A DNA stretch of 64,000 nucleotides from Nocardioides pocheonensis (GTDB lineage: Bacteria; Actinomycetota; Actinomycetes; Propionibacteriales; Nocardioidaceae), in NCBI RefSeq assembly GCF_003725535.1, contig NZ_RJSF01000043.1, positions 181,796-245,795 of the forward strand, in the 5' to 3' direction. The notes under the pieces were generated by a model that worked only from the letters and a program-made list of their open reading frames with translations, was not told where the DNA came from and made no database searches. This document shows, piece by piece, positions 34,411-43,525 of the stretch (position 1 is its first letter; every line of letters begins with the position of its first letter). The position numbers and the translations under genes were made by a program.

Positions 34411-35711
34411 GCGGCCACCAGCTCGTGCAGGCGCGACCAGGTCTCGGCCAGCGGCGTCGACTCGTCCATCGGCTGCCGCAGGAACGCGTCGATGTCCGGC
34501 ATCAGGTCCAGTGCCCGGTCGGCGTCGTGGTCGGCGCCGGAGACGTAGGCCCCGATCTCGACCAGCTCGCGGACGTCGCGGTGGGCGGCGAGCATCCGGC
34601 GCAGCGCGGTCGCGTCCGCGCGCTGACCCGGGCCGGTGACCGCGCTCGTCGTCCGGGAGATCGACTCGAGGACGTCGATGCTCGGGAAGTGCCCCGAGGT
34701 GGCGAGCCGACGTGAGAGCACGACGTGCCCGTCGAGGATCGAGCGCGCGGTGTCGCCGATCGGGTCCTGGAGGTCGTCGCCCTCGACCAGCACCGTGTAG
34801 AGCCCGGTGATGCTGCCGTGCGCCGAGGTGCCGGCGCGCTCGAGCAGCCGGGGCAGGAGCCCGAAGACGCTCGGCGGGTAGCCGCGGGTCGCGGGCGGCT
34901 CGCCCGCGGAGAGCCCGATCTCGCGCTGCGCCATGGCGACCCGGGTGAGGCTGTCCATCATCAGCACCACGTGGCGGCCGGCGTCGCGGAAGGACTCGGC
35001 GATGCGGGTGGCGACGAACGCCGCACGCAGCCGCTCGACCGGAGGCGCGTCGCTCGTCGCGACGACCACCACCGAGCGGGCGAGACCCTCGGGCCCGAGG
35101 TCGTTGTCGAGGAACTCGCGCACCTCGCGTCCACGCTCGCCGACGAGCGCGATCACCGAGACCTCGGCGTCCGTGCCCCGGGCGACCATCGAGAGCAGGC
35201 TCGACTTGCCCACGCCGGAGCCCGCCATGATGCCGATCCGCTGGCCGCGACCGCAGGGCACCAGCGCGTCCAGGGCGCGCACGCCGAGGCCGAGCTGGTG
35301 GTCGATCCGCGGGCGGCTCAGCGCCGGCGGGGCGCTGTGCTCGACCGGGACCGCGGGCAGGTGGTCGAGCGACGGTCCGCCGTCCACGGGTCGGCCCAGC
35401 CCGTCGAGCACCCGGCCGCGCAGGGCGTCGCCGACGTGGATGTGCAGCGGGCCACCGGTGTGGCGCACGAGCGCTCCGGCCTGGAGCCCGGACGTGCTGG
35501 TCAGCGGAAGGCAGACGAGGCCTCGAGGTCCGCTCGCGGCGACCTCGGCGAGCGCCGGCGTCGGTCCCTCGATCTCCACGAGGTCCCCGACCGCGGCCGG
35601 GAGGCCGGTGACGAGCAGGTGCAGGCCGACGAGCTCCACGACGCGTCCGAGCCGCAGCGGCGCGGCGGCGCGCAGCGCCCGGTGCCGCACGTAGGGCGTC
35701 AACGTGGTCAT
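34407..35711 (-). CDS. fliI: Flagellum-specific ATPase FliI
   Basis: 434 residues. Walker A is [14 protein letters not shown], Walker B is [20 protein letters not shown], and [20 protein letters not shown] is the FliI/F1-beta signature. It forms a hexamer at the export gate and unfolds or releases substrates from chaperones. ATG at 35709-35711 is chosen because AGGGAGG lies 7 bp upstream. Confidence 0.95.
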   Translation of the reverse strand: MTTLTPYVRHRALRAAAPLRLGRVVELVGLHLLVTGLPAAVGDLVEIEGPTPALAEVAASGPRGLVCLPLTSTSGLQAGALVRHTGGPLHIHVGDALRGRVLDGLGRPVDGGPSLDHLPAVPVEHSAPPALSRPRIDHQLGLGVRALDALVPCGRGQRIGIMAGSGVGKSSLLSMVARGTDAEVSVIALVGERGREVREFLDNDLGPEGLARSVVVVATSDAPPVERLRAAFVATRIAESFRDAGRHVVLMMDSLTRVAMAQREIGLSAGEPPATRGYPPSVFGLLPRLLERAGTSAHGSITGLYTVLVEGDDLQDPIGDTARSILDGHVVLSRRLATSGHFPSIDVLESISRTTSAVTGPGQRADATALRRMLAAHRDVRELVEIGAYVSGADHDADRALDLMPDIDAFLRQPMDESTPLAETWSRLHELVAA

Positions 35712-35790
35712 GCGCGCCTCCCTGAGAAGGTCTGGCGCAGGCGTGCGGACGCGCATGACCACGGGTGGCTGTGCTGTATCGGTCGCTCGC

Positions 35791-36609
35791 TCATGAGAGC
35801 ACCTCCCGCACCCGCTCGAGCGCGGTCCGGAAGCGCATGTCGATCACGTGGTCGGAGGTCTCGGCGAGGGCGTCGCCCCAGGCGAGCGCCGGGTCGTTGA
35901 CCACCTTGATGCCGTGGTCGGCCAGCTCGGCGAGGTCGGCCGCGGTGAGCTCGGCCGCGTGGTCGGGGTGCAGGTGGAGCTTGGCGATCGGCTCGGTCGG
36001 CGCCAGCTGCAGCGCCCGGCGTACGACGTCGGGGCCGGTGGCGCTGCGCAGCTCGTGCCCCACCAGCTCACGGGTGAGGTCCCAGGCCAGCGTGGTCGCC
36101 TGCTCCTCGACGTGTGCGGCCATCCCGTCGACGGCCTCGTGCAGGCGTGCCGCGGCGAGCTCGAGGGCAGCCACCGCGGCGCGGTGCTCGCGCTCGCGCT
36201 CCTCCTCGGCCTCGAGCCGGTCCTGCTCTGCGGCGTCGGCCTCGATCCGGGCCCGCTCTCGCGCGGCACGCTGGCCGGCGGCCCAGCCGACGGCGTAGCC
36301 CTGCGACCGGGCGGCGGTGCGGGTGCTCTCGGCGAGGGCCGAGAGGGTCTCCTCGGTGACCGCGTCGCCGAGGACCGCGCTGTCCCCGAAGCGGGTCCAG
36401 ACGCCGGTCCGCAGCTCCGGGGTCGCCAGCCGGGTCAGGCTCTCGGTGGACGCGACCACGGCGACCTGTCCGGCCGCCGTGGTCGCGAGCTCGGATTTCG
36501 AGACACGCGGTTCCGGCCTCGTCCCTCGGCCGGACGCGCCCTCAATCTCTTCGGCCGACGCGTCGTGCGAGCGAGCTCGCACGACGCTGGCCTCAGACGA
36601 CGAACTCAT
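35791..36609 (-). CDS. fliH: Flagellar assembly protein FliH
   Basis: 272 residues. The central part (about 110-155) is a charged coiled coil (QRAARERARIEADAAEQDRL) and the C-terminal domain resembles FliH/V-ATPase E subunit (ATTLAWDLTRELVGHELRSA, VVNDPALAWGDALAETSDHV). FliH tethers FliI. The first 45 residues are encoded by a decayed genomic repeat and have no family counterpart. An in-frame GTG near residue 50 is an alternative start. The ATG at 36607-36609 overlaps fliG by 17 bp. Confidence 0.85.
   Translation of the reverse strand: MSSSSEASVVRARSHDASAEEIEGASGRGTRPEPRVSKSELATTAAGQVAVVASTESLTRLATPELRTGVWTRFGDSAVLGDAVTEETLSALAESTRTAARSQGYAVGWAAGQRAARERARIEADAAEQDRLEAEEEREREHRAAVAALELAAARLHEAVDGMAAHVEEQATTLAWDLTRELVGHELRSATGPDVVRRALQLAPTEPIAKLHLHPDHAAELTAADLAELADHGIKVVNDPALAWGDALAETSDHVIDMRFRTALERVREVLS
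36490..36590. repeat. Decayed REP-like repeat inside fliH
   Basis: The stretch contains TTTCGAGACACGCG, CGGCCTCGTCCCTCGGCCG and CCTCAATCTCTTCGG, pieces also seen in the intergenic repeats (the second is nearly identical at 49107-49125). It encodes about residues 7-40 of FliH in an open frame. Confidence 0.6.
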
Positions 36610-37606
36610 CGTCGTTGCCTCGGCGGACCATGATCTGGCCCTGCTCCTCGAGCTGGCGGATGGTGCGGATGATCGACTGCTGCGCCTCCTCGACCTGGGT
36701 CAGCCGGACCGCACCGAGCAGCTCGACCTCCTCGACCAGGTTCTCGGCGGCCCGCGCGGAGAGGTTGCTCGTGATCTTCTCGCGCACCGGGTCCGGCACG
36801 CCCTTGAGCGCCAGCGCCAGCTCGTTGCCCTCGACCTGCCGCAGCACCAGCTGCACCGAGCGGTCGTCGAGGCTGACGATGTCCTCGAACATGAACATCC
36901 GGCTCTTCACCTCGTCGGCGAGCGCGGCGTCCAGGGCCTCGAGGCCGTCGACGATCTGGCGCTCGGTCGACCGGTCGGAGCGGTTGATGATGTTGACCAG
37001 GGGGTCGACGCCGCCGACGCGGGACATCTCGGCCGGCTGCAGCATCGAGGACAGCTTGCGCTCGAGCGTGCTCTCCACCGCGCGGATGATCTCCGGCGAC
37101 GTCCGGTCCATCACCGCGATCCGGTGGGCGACCTGGGCCTGCTGCGTCGGCGGGAGGCCGGAGAGCAGGAGCGAGGCCTTGTCGGGCGTCATGTGGGCCA
37201 GCACCAGGGCGATCACCTGCGGGTGCTCGTCGGCGATGAAGGAGCGCAGCTGGGCAGGGTCGGCCCGGTGCAGGAACTGGAAGGGCATCTGCACCGCAGC
37301 GGCCTTCACCCGCTCGATGATCTCCGCGGCGCGGTCGGCGCCCAGCGACTGCTCGAGGAGGCTCTGGGCGAACCCGAGGCCGCCCTGGGCGATGTGGGCA
37401 CGCGCGACCATCATGTCGCGGAACTCGCTGAGCACCTGCTCGGTCTCCGCGCCGCTGATCGACTCGAGCCGGGCGATCTCGGCGGAGATCGCCTCGACCT
37501 CGGCGTCGGACAGGTGGCCCATCACGCTGGAGGCACGGTCCTTGCCCATCTGGATGAGCAGGATCGCGGCCTTCCGGACGCCCAGGCCGGCAATGGTTGC
37601 CGTCAT
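36593..37606 (-). CDS. fliG: Flagellar motor switch protein FliG
   Basis: 337 residues with the armadillo-like FliG domains. Landmarks: KAAILLIQMGKDRASSVMGH at the N-terminus, FLHRADPAQLRSFIADEHPQ before the middle EHPQ motif, and the torque helix region SRMFMFEDIVSLDDRSVQLV in the C-domain. FliG couples stator ion flow to rotation and binds FliF. The ATG at 37604-37606 overlaps fliF by 4 bp. Confidence 0.95.
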   Translation of the reverse strand: MTATIAGLGVRKAAILLIQMGKDRASSVMGHLSDAEVEAISAEIARLESISGAETEQVLSEFRDMMVARAHIAQGGLGFAQSLLEQSLGADRAAEIIERVKAAAVQMPFQFLHRADPAQLRSFIADEHPQVIALVLAHMTPDKASLLLSGLPPTQQAQVAHRIAVMDRTSPEIIRAVESTLERKLSSMLQPAEMSRVGGVDPLVNIINRSDRSTERQIVDGLEALDAALADEVKSRMFMFEDIVSLDDRSVQLVLRQVEGNELALALKGVPDPVREKITSNLSARAAENLVEEVELLGAVRLTQVEEAQQSIIRTIRQLEEQGQIMVRRGNDDEFVV

Positions 37607-39201
37607 CGGGGCTCCACCAGCCATCCGCGGAGCAGGGCGGCGACGTCCTCGGGCTGGCGCTCGACCAGCGACGCCAGCTCCTCCCGGATCTCGTCGGACT
37701 GCGAGTGCTCCATCGACTCCAGCGCCAGCATCGCCGCGGACGGCTCGACGGGCGTCTGCGTCGCGGCCCGCTCGAGGGCCTCGAGGCGCAGCTGCTCGAC
37801 GACGTACGACGCCGCGTCGGCGCGCTCCTTGGCCCGCTTGCGGCCCTTGAACCAGGCGAGCAGGACGATCAGCAGGATCAGCACGGCCAGGCCGCTGTTG
37901 CGGATCAGCGTCGCCTGCTTGGCGCTCGCGTCGGCCTGCTTCGCCGCGGCCAGCTCGGCCTTCGCGGCCTTCTCGGCAGAGCGGTCGAAGGGCAGCGAGT
38001 CGACCTGCACGGTGTCGCCGCGCGTCGGGTCGATGCCGACCGCGCTGGCGATCAGCGTCTGGATCTGGTTCGGGTCGATGGACCGCGCGGCCGCGGCATC
38101 GAGGACGACGCCGACGTGCAGGTTGCGGACGCCGCCCGGAGCGGTCTCCCGGTGCTCGACGGTCGTGTCGACGGCGTTGTCCACGGTGTCCGAGGACTTC
38201 TCGTACTGCGAGTTCGCGCTGCCCGCCACGCTGGTGGAGTCCATCTGCCCGTCCGGGCCGACGACGCCGGTCAGGCCACTGCCCGCACCGGGACCGGTGA
38301 ACTTCTCGATGTTCTTGCTCTCCGAGAGCGGCGGGTTGTTCTTGTTGTAGGTGTAGGACTTCTTCTCGGTCACCGACTTGTCGAAGTCGAGGTTCGCGGT
38401 GACGGCGACGCTCGAGTTGCCGGGCCCGACGACGCGGTCGAGCATCTGCTGGACCCGCGTGCTCATCTGGTTCTGGTAGTCCTGCACCTGCTGGTCGCGG
38501 CTGCTGGCGATGCCGGCGGTGCCGTCGGTCGCGGAGAGCACGTGGCCGGCCGCGTCGGCGACGGTCACCTTGTCCGGCTGGAGGCCGTCGACCGAGGACG
38601 CGATCAGGTTCACGATCGCCTGGACCTGCTCGGCGCTGAGCTCGCTGCCGGGCTTGGTCGAGACCAGCACCGACGCCGTCGGCGGGTCCTGCTTGTCGGC
38701 GAAGACCTGCTTCTCCGGGAGCGCCAGGTGCACGACCGCGGTGTCCACGCCGTTGAGCGCCTCGACGGTGCGGGAGAGCTCGGCCTCCATCGCCCGCTTG
38801 AAGTTGGTCTGCTCCTGGAACTGCGAGGTCGACAGGCTCTGCTTGTCGAGGATCGAGTAGCCGCTGTCCGAGCTGCTGGGCAGGCCCTGGCCGCTGAGGC
38901 TGATCCGGGTCGAGTAGACCTTGTCCTTGGGCACCATCACGGTGTTGCCGCCGTTGGTGAGCTTGTACGGCACGCCCTGGCTGTCCAGCTTGTCGATCAC
39001 CGCGGAGGCGTCCGACGACGAGAGGTTGCTGTAGAGCGGGGCGTAGCTCGGGGTCGACGCCCAGCGGAAGATCATGAAGCCGGCCAGCAGCAGCGCGACC
39101 GTGCCGACGACGGCCACGGCCTTCTGCCCGGGCGTGAACCCGGCGAACGTGCGCTGGTAGCGGCTGAGCGTGCGGGAGAGCCCGTCCTTCATCGTGCGCA
39201 T
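37603..39201 (-). CDS. fliF: Flagellar MS-ring protein FliF
   Basis: 532 residues. The first transmembrane helix is at about 28-46 (AVAVVGTVALLLAGFMIF), then the ring-building motifs (SSSDASAVIDKLDSQGVPYK, GLPSSSDSGYSILDKQSLST, DTAVVHLALPEKQVFADKQD), a second helix at about 437-455 (GLAVLILLIVLLAWFKGR) and the cytoplasmic FliG-binding tail. It is the foundation of the basal body. The start overlaps the fliE stop by one base. Confidence 0.95.
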   Translation of the reverse strand: MRTMKDGLSRTLSRYQRTFAGFTPGQKAVAVVGTVALLLAGFMIFRWASTPSYAPLYSNLSSSDASAVIDKLDSQGVPYKLTNGGNTVMVPKDKVYSTRISLSGQGLPSSSDSGYSILDKQSLSTSQFQEQTNFKRAMEAELSRTVEALNGVDTAVVHLALPEKQVFADKQDPPTASVLVSTKPGSELSAEQVQAIVNLIASSVDGLQPDKVTVADAAGHVLSATDGTAGIASSRDQQVQDYQNQMSTRVQQMLDRVVGPGNSSVAVTANLDFDKSVTEKKSYTYNKNNPPLSESKNIEKFTGPGAGSGLTGVVGPDGQMDSTSVAGSANSQYEKSSDTVDNAVDTTVEHRETAPGGVRNLHVGVVLDAAAARSIDPNQIQTLIASAVGIDPTRGDTVQVDSLPFDRSAEKAAKAELAAAKQADASAKQATLIRNSGLAVLILLIVLLAWFKGRKRAKERADAASYVVEQLRLEALERAATQTPVEPSAAMLALESMEHSQSDEIREELASLVERQPEDVAALLRGWLVEPR

Positions 39202-39542
39202 CAGACCTGCATCCGCATGATCTCGTTGAACGCGTCGACGGCCTTGTTGCGGACCGCGACGGTCAGCTGCGTCGTGACGTTCGCCTCGGTGGCCGCGATC
39301 GTGTAGTCGTGGATCGCGTTGAGGTCACCGGTCGCCGCCTTCACCGCCAGCTGGTCGCTGGTGTCCTGCACCCGCTCCAGCTTGTCGAGCCCGTCGAGCA
39401 CCATGCTGCCGAACGCCTTGCCGGTGCCGGTGACGTCGCTGGTGCCCGTCGAGAGACTGGTGGTGTCCGTGGTGCCGACCTGTGGAGCGACGTACGGCGT
39501 GAAGCCGGAGGCCCCGATGCCTGCGATCCCTGAGATACTCAT
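39201..39542 (-). CDS. fliE: Flagellar hook-basal body protein FliE
   Basis: 113 residues. The C-terminal half is typical FliE ([40 protein letters not shown]). It links the MS ring to the rod. The N-terminal half is Thr/Ser rich. Overlaps flgC by 4 bp. Confidence 0.93.
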   Translation of the reverse strand: MSISGIAGIGASGFTPYVAPQVGTTDTTSLSTGTSDVTGTGKAFGSMVLDGLDKLERVQDTSDQLAVKAATGDLNAIHDYTIAATEANVTTQLTVAVRNKAVDAFNEIMRMQV

Positions 39543-39931
39543 GCCCGTCCGATCTGGAGTGCGGAGCTGTAGGTGTCCTGTGCGTCCTTGGTGACCTGCA
39601 CCGAGGCCTGGAAGCCGCGCTGGGCCATGACCAGCTGGCTCATCTCGCTGGCGAGGTCGATCTCGGGCATCCGCACGTTGCCCTGCGCGTCGGCGACCGC
39701 GTTCTCCGGGTCGTTGACGACCCGTCCCTGCGGGTCGGAGTAGGCGATGCCGCCGACGTCGACGCCACCGTCCGGGCGGGCCTTCGCCATGACCATCTGG
39801 GCCTGGAAGGCGTTGCCGCTCGTCGGCTGCGCGGTGTTGATGTTCGCGATGTTGTTGGCCAGCGCGTCGAGCCAGGTCTGGTGGAAGCCGAGGCTCGTGT
39901 TCGCGATCCTCAGCATGTCGAAGGCGCCCAT
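39539..39931 (-). CDS. flgC: Flagellar rod protein FlgC
   Basis: 130 residues. [15 protein letters not shown] is the N-terminal rod motif and [20 protein letters not shown] the C-terminal one; [20 protein letters not shown] lies between. Forms the proximal rod with FlgB. The start overlaps the flgB stop by one base. Confidence 0.95.
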   Translation of the reverse strand: MGAFDMLRIANTSLGFHQTWLDALANNIANINTAQPTSGNAFQAQMVMAKARPDGGVDVGGIAYSDPQGRVVNDPENAVADAQGNVRMPEIDLASEMSQLVMAQRGFQASVQVTKDAQDTYSSALQIGRA

Positions 39932-40296
39932 CAGAACGGCCCTGCTGCGGTCTTGACGAGGTTGTACCGGTCGTTCACCGCGCGGGTGAGGATCTGGTAC
40001 TGGAACTGGCTCTGGACCGCGGCCATCGTCTCCTTGCGGAGGTCGACGTTGTTGCCGTTCGCCCCGACGGGGGTGTCGGTGGGCGACGTGGTGGCCTGGA
40101 TGCTGTCGACGCCGTTCTCGAAGCTGCCGTCGCTGATCGCGGCCTTCAGCTGCGTCTCGAAGTCGACGCTGGACGCGCGGAACCCCGGGGTGTCGACGTT
40201 GGCGATGTTGTCGGCGATCACCCGCTGACGCAGGGACACGCCGTCAAGGGCCGACGCCAGGACCTGGCTGACCGCATCGGACACGGCGAAGGACAA
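39931..40296 (-). CDS. flgB: Flagellar rod protein FlgB
   Basis: 121 residues with the rod motif [20 protein letters not shown] and a typical C-terminal coiled-coil [20 protein letters not shown]. First gene of the rod/ring operon. It begins with TTG at 40294-40296 six bases after GGAGG; no ATG or GTG fits. The ribosome binding site is part of a possible CsrA target. Confidence 0.92.
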   Translation of the reverse strand: MSFAVSDAVSQVLASALDGVSLRQRVIADNIANVDTPGFRASSVDFETQLKAAISDGSFENGVDSIQATTSPTDTPVGANGNNVDLRKETMAAVQSQFQYQILTRAVNDRYNLVKTAAGPF

Positions 40297-40302
40297 GGCG
40301 AG

Positions 40303-40339
40303 CCTCCGGGAAGCAAGAGGGTGGCGCCGGTCCTTCGGC
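40303..40339 (-). promoter_or_regulatory. CsrA-type target in the flgB leader
   Basis: GCCG-AAGGAC-CGGC (40326-40339) folds as a short stem with GGA in a six-base loop, and CGGAGG at the ribosome binding site (40303-40308) carries a second GGA. The AAGGAC loop is close to the CsrA consensus ARGGAU. The stem is only 4 bp, so this is the weakest of the three leader sites. Confidence 0.45.
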
Positions 40340-40368
40340 AGCAGGTGAGCGTTCCGTGCTCGATGAGT

Positions 40369-40395
40369 TGTTCGGCTTCAGGCGGGCCGTCCTGA
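40369..40395 (-). promoter_or_regulatory. Sigma-28-like promoter for the flgB operon
   Basis: On the minus strand TCAG, 15 nt, GCCGAACA. Transcription would begin near 40362, giving a leader of about 65 nt before the TTG of flgB. Confidence 0.65.
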
Positions 40396-40437
40396 GGCAA
40401 ACGCGGTGGTCGGGACGTTCGGCCCCAACGATCTGTC

Positions 40438-40917
40438 CTAACGGACGAGCACGACCGACAGTCGACCCGGGCCGTAGCCGCCGACCTCGACGGCCAGGTC
40501 CTCCCGGCGGCCCAGGGTCAGCGCCTTGGCGAGCACGTCCGGCGGCAGCGGTACGCCGATGTGGTGCGCGTCGTAGAGGCGGAGATGGTCGGCGCCCTCC
40601 ACGTTGAACAGGGAGGCGGCGATGTTGAGCACCTCGTAGACGTTCTCGCGCAGGGTGTCGTTGAGCACGCCCTCCTCGATCGCGGCGTCGGCGCCCGCGG
40701 CGGGGACGAGGCCGATCGCGGCGCCGGCGCGGGCCGAGAGTGGGAGGTCGAACGCGACGATCGCGGTGACCTGCAGGCGGTCGTCGACGTAGACGCCGAC
40801 CGTGCACGGGTTCTTCGGGGTCGGCGCCAGCGGGGCGCTCGGGGAGAGCGTGACCTCCCGGTCGAGCAGGTCGGTGAGGAGGTCGCGGATCTCCTTGGGG
40901 ACGGGGAGGTGCGACAT
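40438..40917 (-). CDS. CheX/CheC-like chemotaxis phosphatase
   Basis: 159 residues. The segment ENVYEVLNIAASLFN has the E-x-x-N catalytic motif of CheX/CheC phosphatases in a helix at about residue 90, and the fold pattern (strand-rich N-half with VGVYVDDRLQVTAIVAFDLP) agrees. These proteins dephosphorylate CheY-P. It starts one base after the cheY stop, which strongly supports the call. The family is divergent, so identity is inferred from motif and neighbourhood. Confidence 0.65.
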   Translation of the reverse strand: MSHLPVPKEIRDLLTDLLDREVTLSPSAPLAPTPKNPCTVGVYVDDRLQVTAIVAFDLPLSARAGAAIGLVPAAGADAAIEEGVLNDTLRENVYEVLNIAASLFNVEGADHLRLYDAHHIGVPLPPDVLAKALTLGRREDLAVEVGGYGPGRLSVVLVR

Positions 40918-40918
40918 C

Positions 40919-41284
40919 TCAGCCCTTCAGGACGGGAGCGAGCGCCTCGTCGAAGGCCTCGGGCGTGAACGGCTTGGCGATCAGGAACAGTGCGCCGCCG
41001 GCCGATGCCCGCGCGCGCATGTCCGGCGAGCCCTCGGAGGTGACGAACCCGAACGGCACGGCGGAGCCCGACGAACGCAGGGCCGCGAGCAGGTCGATGC
41101 CGTTCATCTCGGGCATGTTCCAGTCCGAGAGGACCAGGTCCGGTGACTCGGCGTGCACCAGGTCGAGCGCCTGGCGGCCGTTCTCGGCCTCGACGATGTC
41201 GTGGCCGGCGTACCCCGCCTGGCGCAGCGTGCGGATCACGATCTGGCGCATGACGCGGCTGTCGTCGGCGACGAGGATCTTCAT
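40919..41284 (-). CDS. CheY-like response regulator
   Basis: A 121-residue stand-alone receiver. Acidic pocket DD (ADDSRVMRQ), phosphorylated Asp in VLSDWNMPEMNG, Thr in FVTSEGSP and Lys in LIAKPFTPEAF are all present. It would bind the motor switch or export components. No CheA or receptor gene occurs in the window. The ATG at 41282-41284 is preceded by AAGGAA, with a sigma-28-like promoter about 100 bp upstream. Confidence 0.9.
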   Translation of the reverse strand: MKILVADDSRVMRQIVIRTLRQAGYAGHDIVEAENGRQALDLVHAESPDLVLSDWNMPEMNGIDLLAALRSSGSAVPFGFVTSEGSPDMRARASAGGALFLIAKPFTPEAFDEALAPVLKG

Positions 41285-41387
41285 GGTTCGTTCCTTAAGG
41301 GCAGTGGAGGAGCGGAGGTCCACCCCCTTGCGGCGCCCCGTGCCCGGCACGGAGCCGCCGCTCGGTGGGGAGGTCCTGACGTGGTTC

Positions 41388-41414
41388 TGATCGGTCACGG
41401 TCGGCCGATCCTGA
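41388..41414 (-). promoter_or_regulatory. Sigma-28-like promoter for cheY-cheX
   Basis: On the minus strand TCAG, 15 nt, ACCGATCA. It lies between the fliT-like gene and cheY. Confidence 0.6.
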
Positions 41415-41448
41415 GCGGATTGGTGGCGCGTCGGAGTCAGTGTCGGGG

Positions 41449-41775
41449 TCAGGCGTCGACGTCGAGGTACACCGGTGCCGCCGGCGCCTGGCCGGTGGCC
41501 TCGGTCACCCGGTCCCCGTAGGCGATCTGCCGCTGCGCGGCCGCGAGCGAGTGGCGGAGCAGCTCGGTCGCCCGGTCCTGGCGGTCGAGCAGCTCCTGGG
41601 CGCGCACGACCAGGTCGGAGGGCATCTGGCCGGGGATCGACGGCGGGGTCCAGGGCTCGTTGGGCAGGGCGCTCAGGCCCTTGAGGACCCGCTCGACGCG
41701 GAGGACGTCGAGCTCGAGCCGGTCGAGCTCCGCCTCCCAGATCGCCCGGACGCAGCTCTCGTTCACGGCGCTCAC
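41449..41775 (-). CDS. FliT-like flagellar protein (by position)
   Basis: 108 residues, mostly helical (WEAELDRLELDVLRVERVLK, LVVRAQELLDRQDRATELLR). No clear family signature. It follows fliS with a GTGA overlap, the place where the FliD chaperone FliT or a similar small chaperone is usually encoded. Function is therefore inferred from neighbourhood only. Confidence 0.65.
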   Translation of the reverse strand: MSAVNESCVRAIWEAELDRLELDVLRVERVLKGLSALPNEPWTPPSIPGQMPSDLVVRAQELLDRQDRATELLRHSLAAAQRQIAYGDRVTEATGQAPAAPVYLDVDA

Positions 41776-42161
41776 GCGCTCTGCTCGGTCGCGCACTGCA
41801 GCGCCGCCTGTCGCCAGGTCTCGCAGAGGTCGGTCACGAGGGTGAGCACCTCGTCGGTGATCGAGGCGTCCTTGCGGATGTTGGCCATCACGAGCTGCCG
41901 GTGCAGGAAGCTGTAGAGCGCGGCGAGCTCGTAGCCGCCCTTGAACTCCTCGGGCCGCAGGCTGCTGGCCAGCTCGAGGAGGATGTCCTGCGCGTGGGTG
42001 AGGTGCTTGTGCGTCTCCTCCACGTCGCCGCCGCGCTGGGCCTCGAGACCGCGCCGTACGTCGAGCACGAGGCGGTCGAACAGCATCACCAGCAGCCGCG
42101 CGGGGCTGGCGGTGGCGATCGACGCGTCGAGGTACGCGGCGCGGGCGTTGGGCTTCATCAT
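41772..42161 (-). CDS. fliS: Flagellin export chaperone FliS
   Basis: 129 residues. AYLDASIATASPARLLVMLF and the helical bundle pattern DRLVLDVRRGLEAQRGGDVE, SLYSFLHRQL-like AALYSFLHRQLVMANIRKD identify FliS, which keeps flagellin soluble until export. Two adjacent ATGs are possible starts. It follows fliD by 13 bp. Confidence 0.92.
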   Translation of the reverse strand: MMKPNARAAYLDASIATASPARLLVMLFDRLVLDVRRGLEAQRGGDVEETHKHLTHAQDILLELASSLRPEEFKGGYELAALYSFLHRQLVMANIRKDASITDEVLTLVTDLCETWRQAALQCATEQSA

Positions 42162-42174
42162 GTGGGTGCCTTCC

Positions 42175-43506
42175 TTAGCTTCCCGACTTGAGTGATGAGA
42201 GCTGTCCGGACAGCCAGCTGGACTGGCTGTTCATCTGGCTGAGTGCGGTTTCGAGTGCGGTGAACTGGCGCTGCAAGGACTCCTGCCGCAGCGCCAGACG
42301 CGTGTCCCACTCGGCGATGCTGTCCTGCATCCGCTTGATCTCGGAGTTGCGGCCCGTGATGGAGGTGGTGATGGTCCCGGTGAACGGGTCGCTGGCGCGC
42401 TTGCCGGCGGCCTGGACCCGCGCGGCGAAACCGTCGGTGGCGCCGGTGGTGAACTTCGCCGCCACGCCGGCGGGGTCGGCGGCGTACGCGGTCTTGAACG
42501 CCGCCTCGTCGAAGGTCAGCTTGCCGAACTTGTCGAGCTGGATGCCCACGCTGGCCAGGGAGGTGCCGTCGGTGGGGTACACGGTGTTCAGCAGGTCCGA
42601 GCGGACGGCACGCACACCGCTGTCGCCCGCCAGGGGACCCGACGTGTTGGTGGACGCGTCGTACGCCGTGAGGCTGTCGATCTTGCTGAGTGCGTCGTTG
42701 ATCGCGTCGACGATTCCCTTGACCTTCGCGGTCATGCCCGCGGTGTCCTGCTGCGCGTCGAGGTTCACCACGGTGCCGCTCGTCACGGTGGACCCGAGGC
42801 TGATCGTCAGCCCGTTCGCCACGTCGGAGAACGTGTTCGTCGAGGAGTGCAGGACGTCGGTGCCGATCGTGATCTCGGCGTCCTGGCCGGCGGTGACCAC
42901 CGCGCCGCCGAGCAGGTCGGAGCCGTCGAGGTTCTTGAGCGTGAAGTCCGAGGCCGCGCCGGTCGTCGACGCCGTGACCTGGAGCCGGTAGGTGCCGTCG
43001 TCGAGGCGCACGGTGCTGGCCTTCACGCCGGTGCCGGAGCCGTTCAGGGCGTTCACCAGGCCCTGGAGCGAGCCGTCACCGGTGTCCAGGTCCATCGTGG
43101 TGCCGTCGAGCCGGTCGAGCGTGACGTGGGTCGAGCCGGTGGTGACGGTGGCGGTGAGGGCGGCGGTGCTGGTGAAGGACAGCTGGTGGGCGCGGGCGGT
43201 GTGGCCGACGGTGAAGGTCAGCGGGCCGGGGACGGCCGCAGTGCCGGCGGTCGCGGTGACGAGGGTGCTCGAGCTGGTCACCGTGATCGGGTTCCACGCG
43301 CCCGGGTCGGCCAGGTCGCCCGCGCTGCTGGTGAGTGCCGCGAACTTGCTGTTCAGGTCCTGCAGGGACTTCAGGTCGGTCTGCGCCGTGCCGAGCTGGG
43401 TCTTGATCCGGGTCTGGCTCTGCGCCTCGACCTGCATCAGCTGGGAGATGATCGTGGCCGTGTCGAGGCCGCTGACCAGTCCGCTCACGCTGGTGGTGCC
43501 GGCCAT
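42175..43506 (-). CDS. fliD: Flagellar filament cap protein FliD
   Basis: 443 residues. N-terminal ASSTVSGLVSGLDTATIISQ-type start (VSGLVSGLDTATIISQLMQV) and the C-terminal heptad region (SEIKRMQDSIAEWDTRLALR, RQFTALETALSQMNSQSSWL) are typical. Caps the filament and promotes flagellin folding. It begins 57 bp downstream of the fliC terminator, with an AAGGAGAGAGG ribosome binding site and no sigma-28-like box. Confidence 0.93.
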   Translation of the reverse strand: MAGTTSVSGLVSGLDTATIISQLMQVEAQSQTRIKTQLGTAQTDLKSLQDLNSKFAALTSSAGDLADPGAWNPITVTSSSTLVTATAGTAAVPGPLTFTVGHTARAHQLSFTSTAALTATVTTGSTHVTLDRLDGTTMDLDTGDGSLQGLVNALNGSGTGVKASTVRLDDGTYRLQVTASTTGAASDFTLKNLDGSDLLGGAVVTAGQDAEITIGTDVLHSSTNTFSDVANGLTISLGSTVTSGTVVNLDAQQDTAGMTAKVKGIVDAINDALSKIDSLTAYDASTNTSGPLAGDSGVRAVRSDLLNTVYPTDGTSLASVGIQLDKFGKLTFDEAAFKTAYAADPAGVAAKFTTGATDGFAARVQAAGKRASDPFTGTITTSITGRNSEIKRMQDSIAEWDTRLALRQESLQRQFTALETALSQMNSQSSWLSGQLSSLKSGS

Positions 43507-43525
43507 CCTGGGTCCTCTCTCCTTG

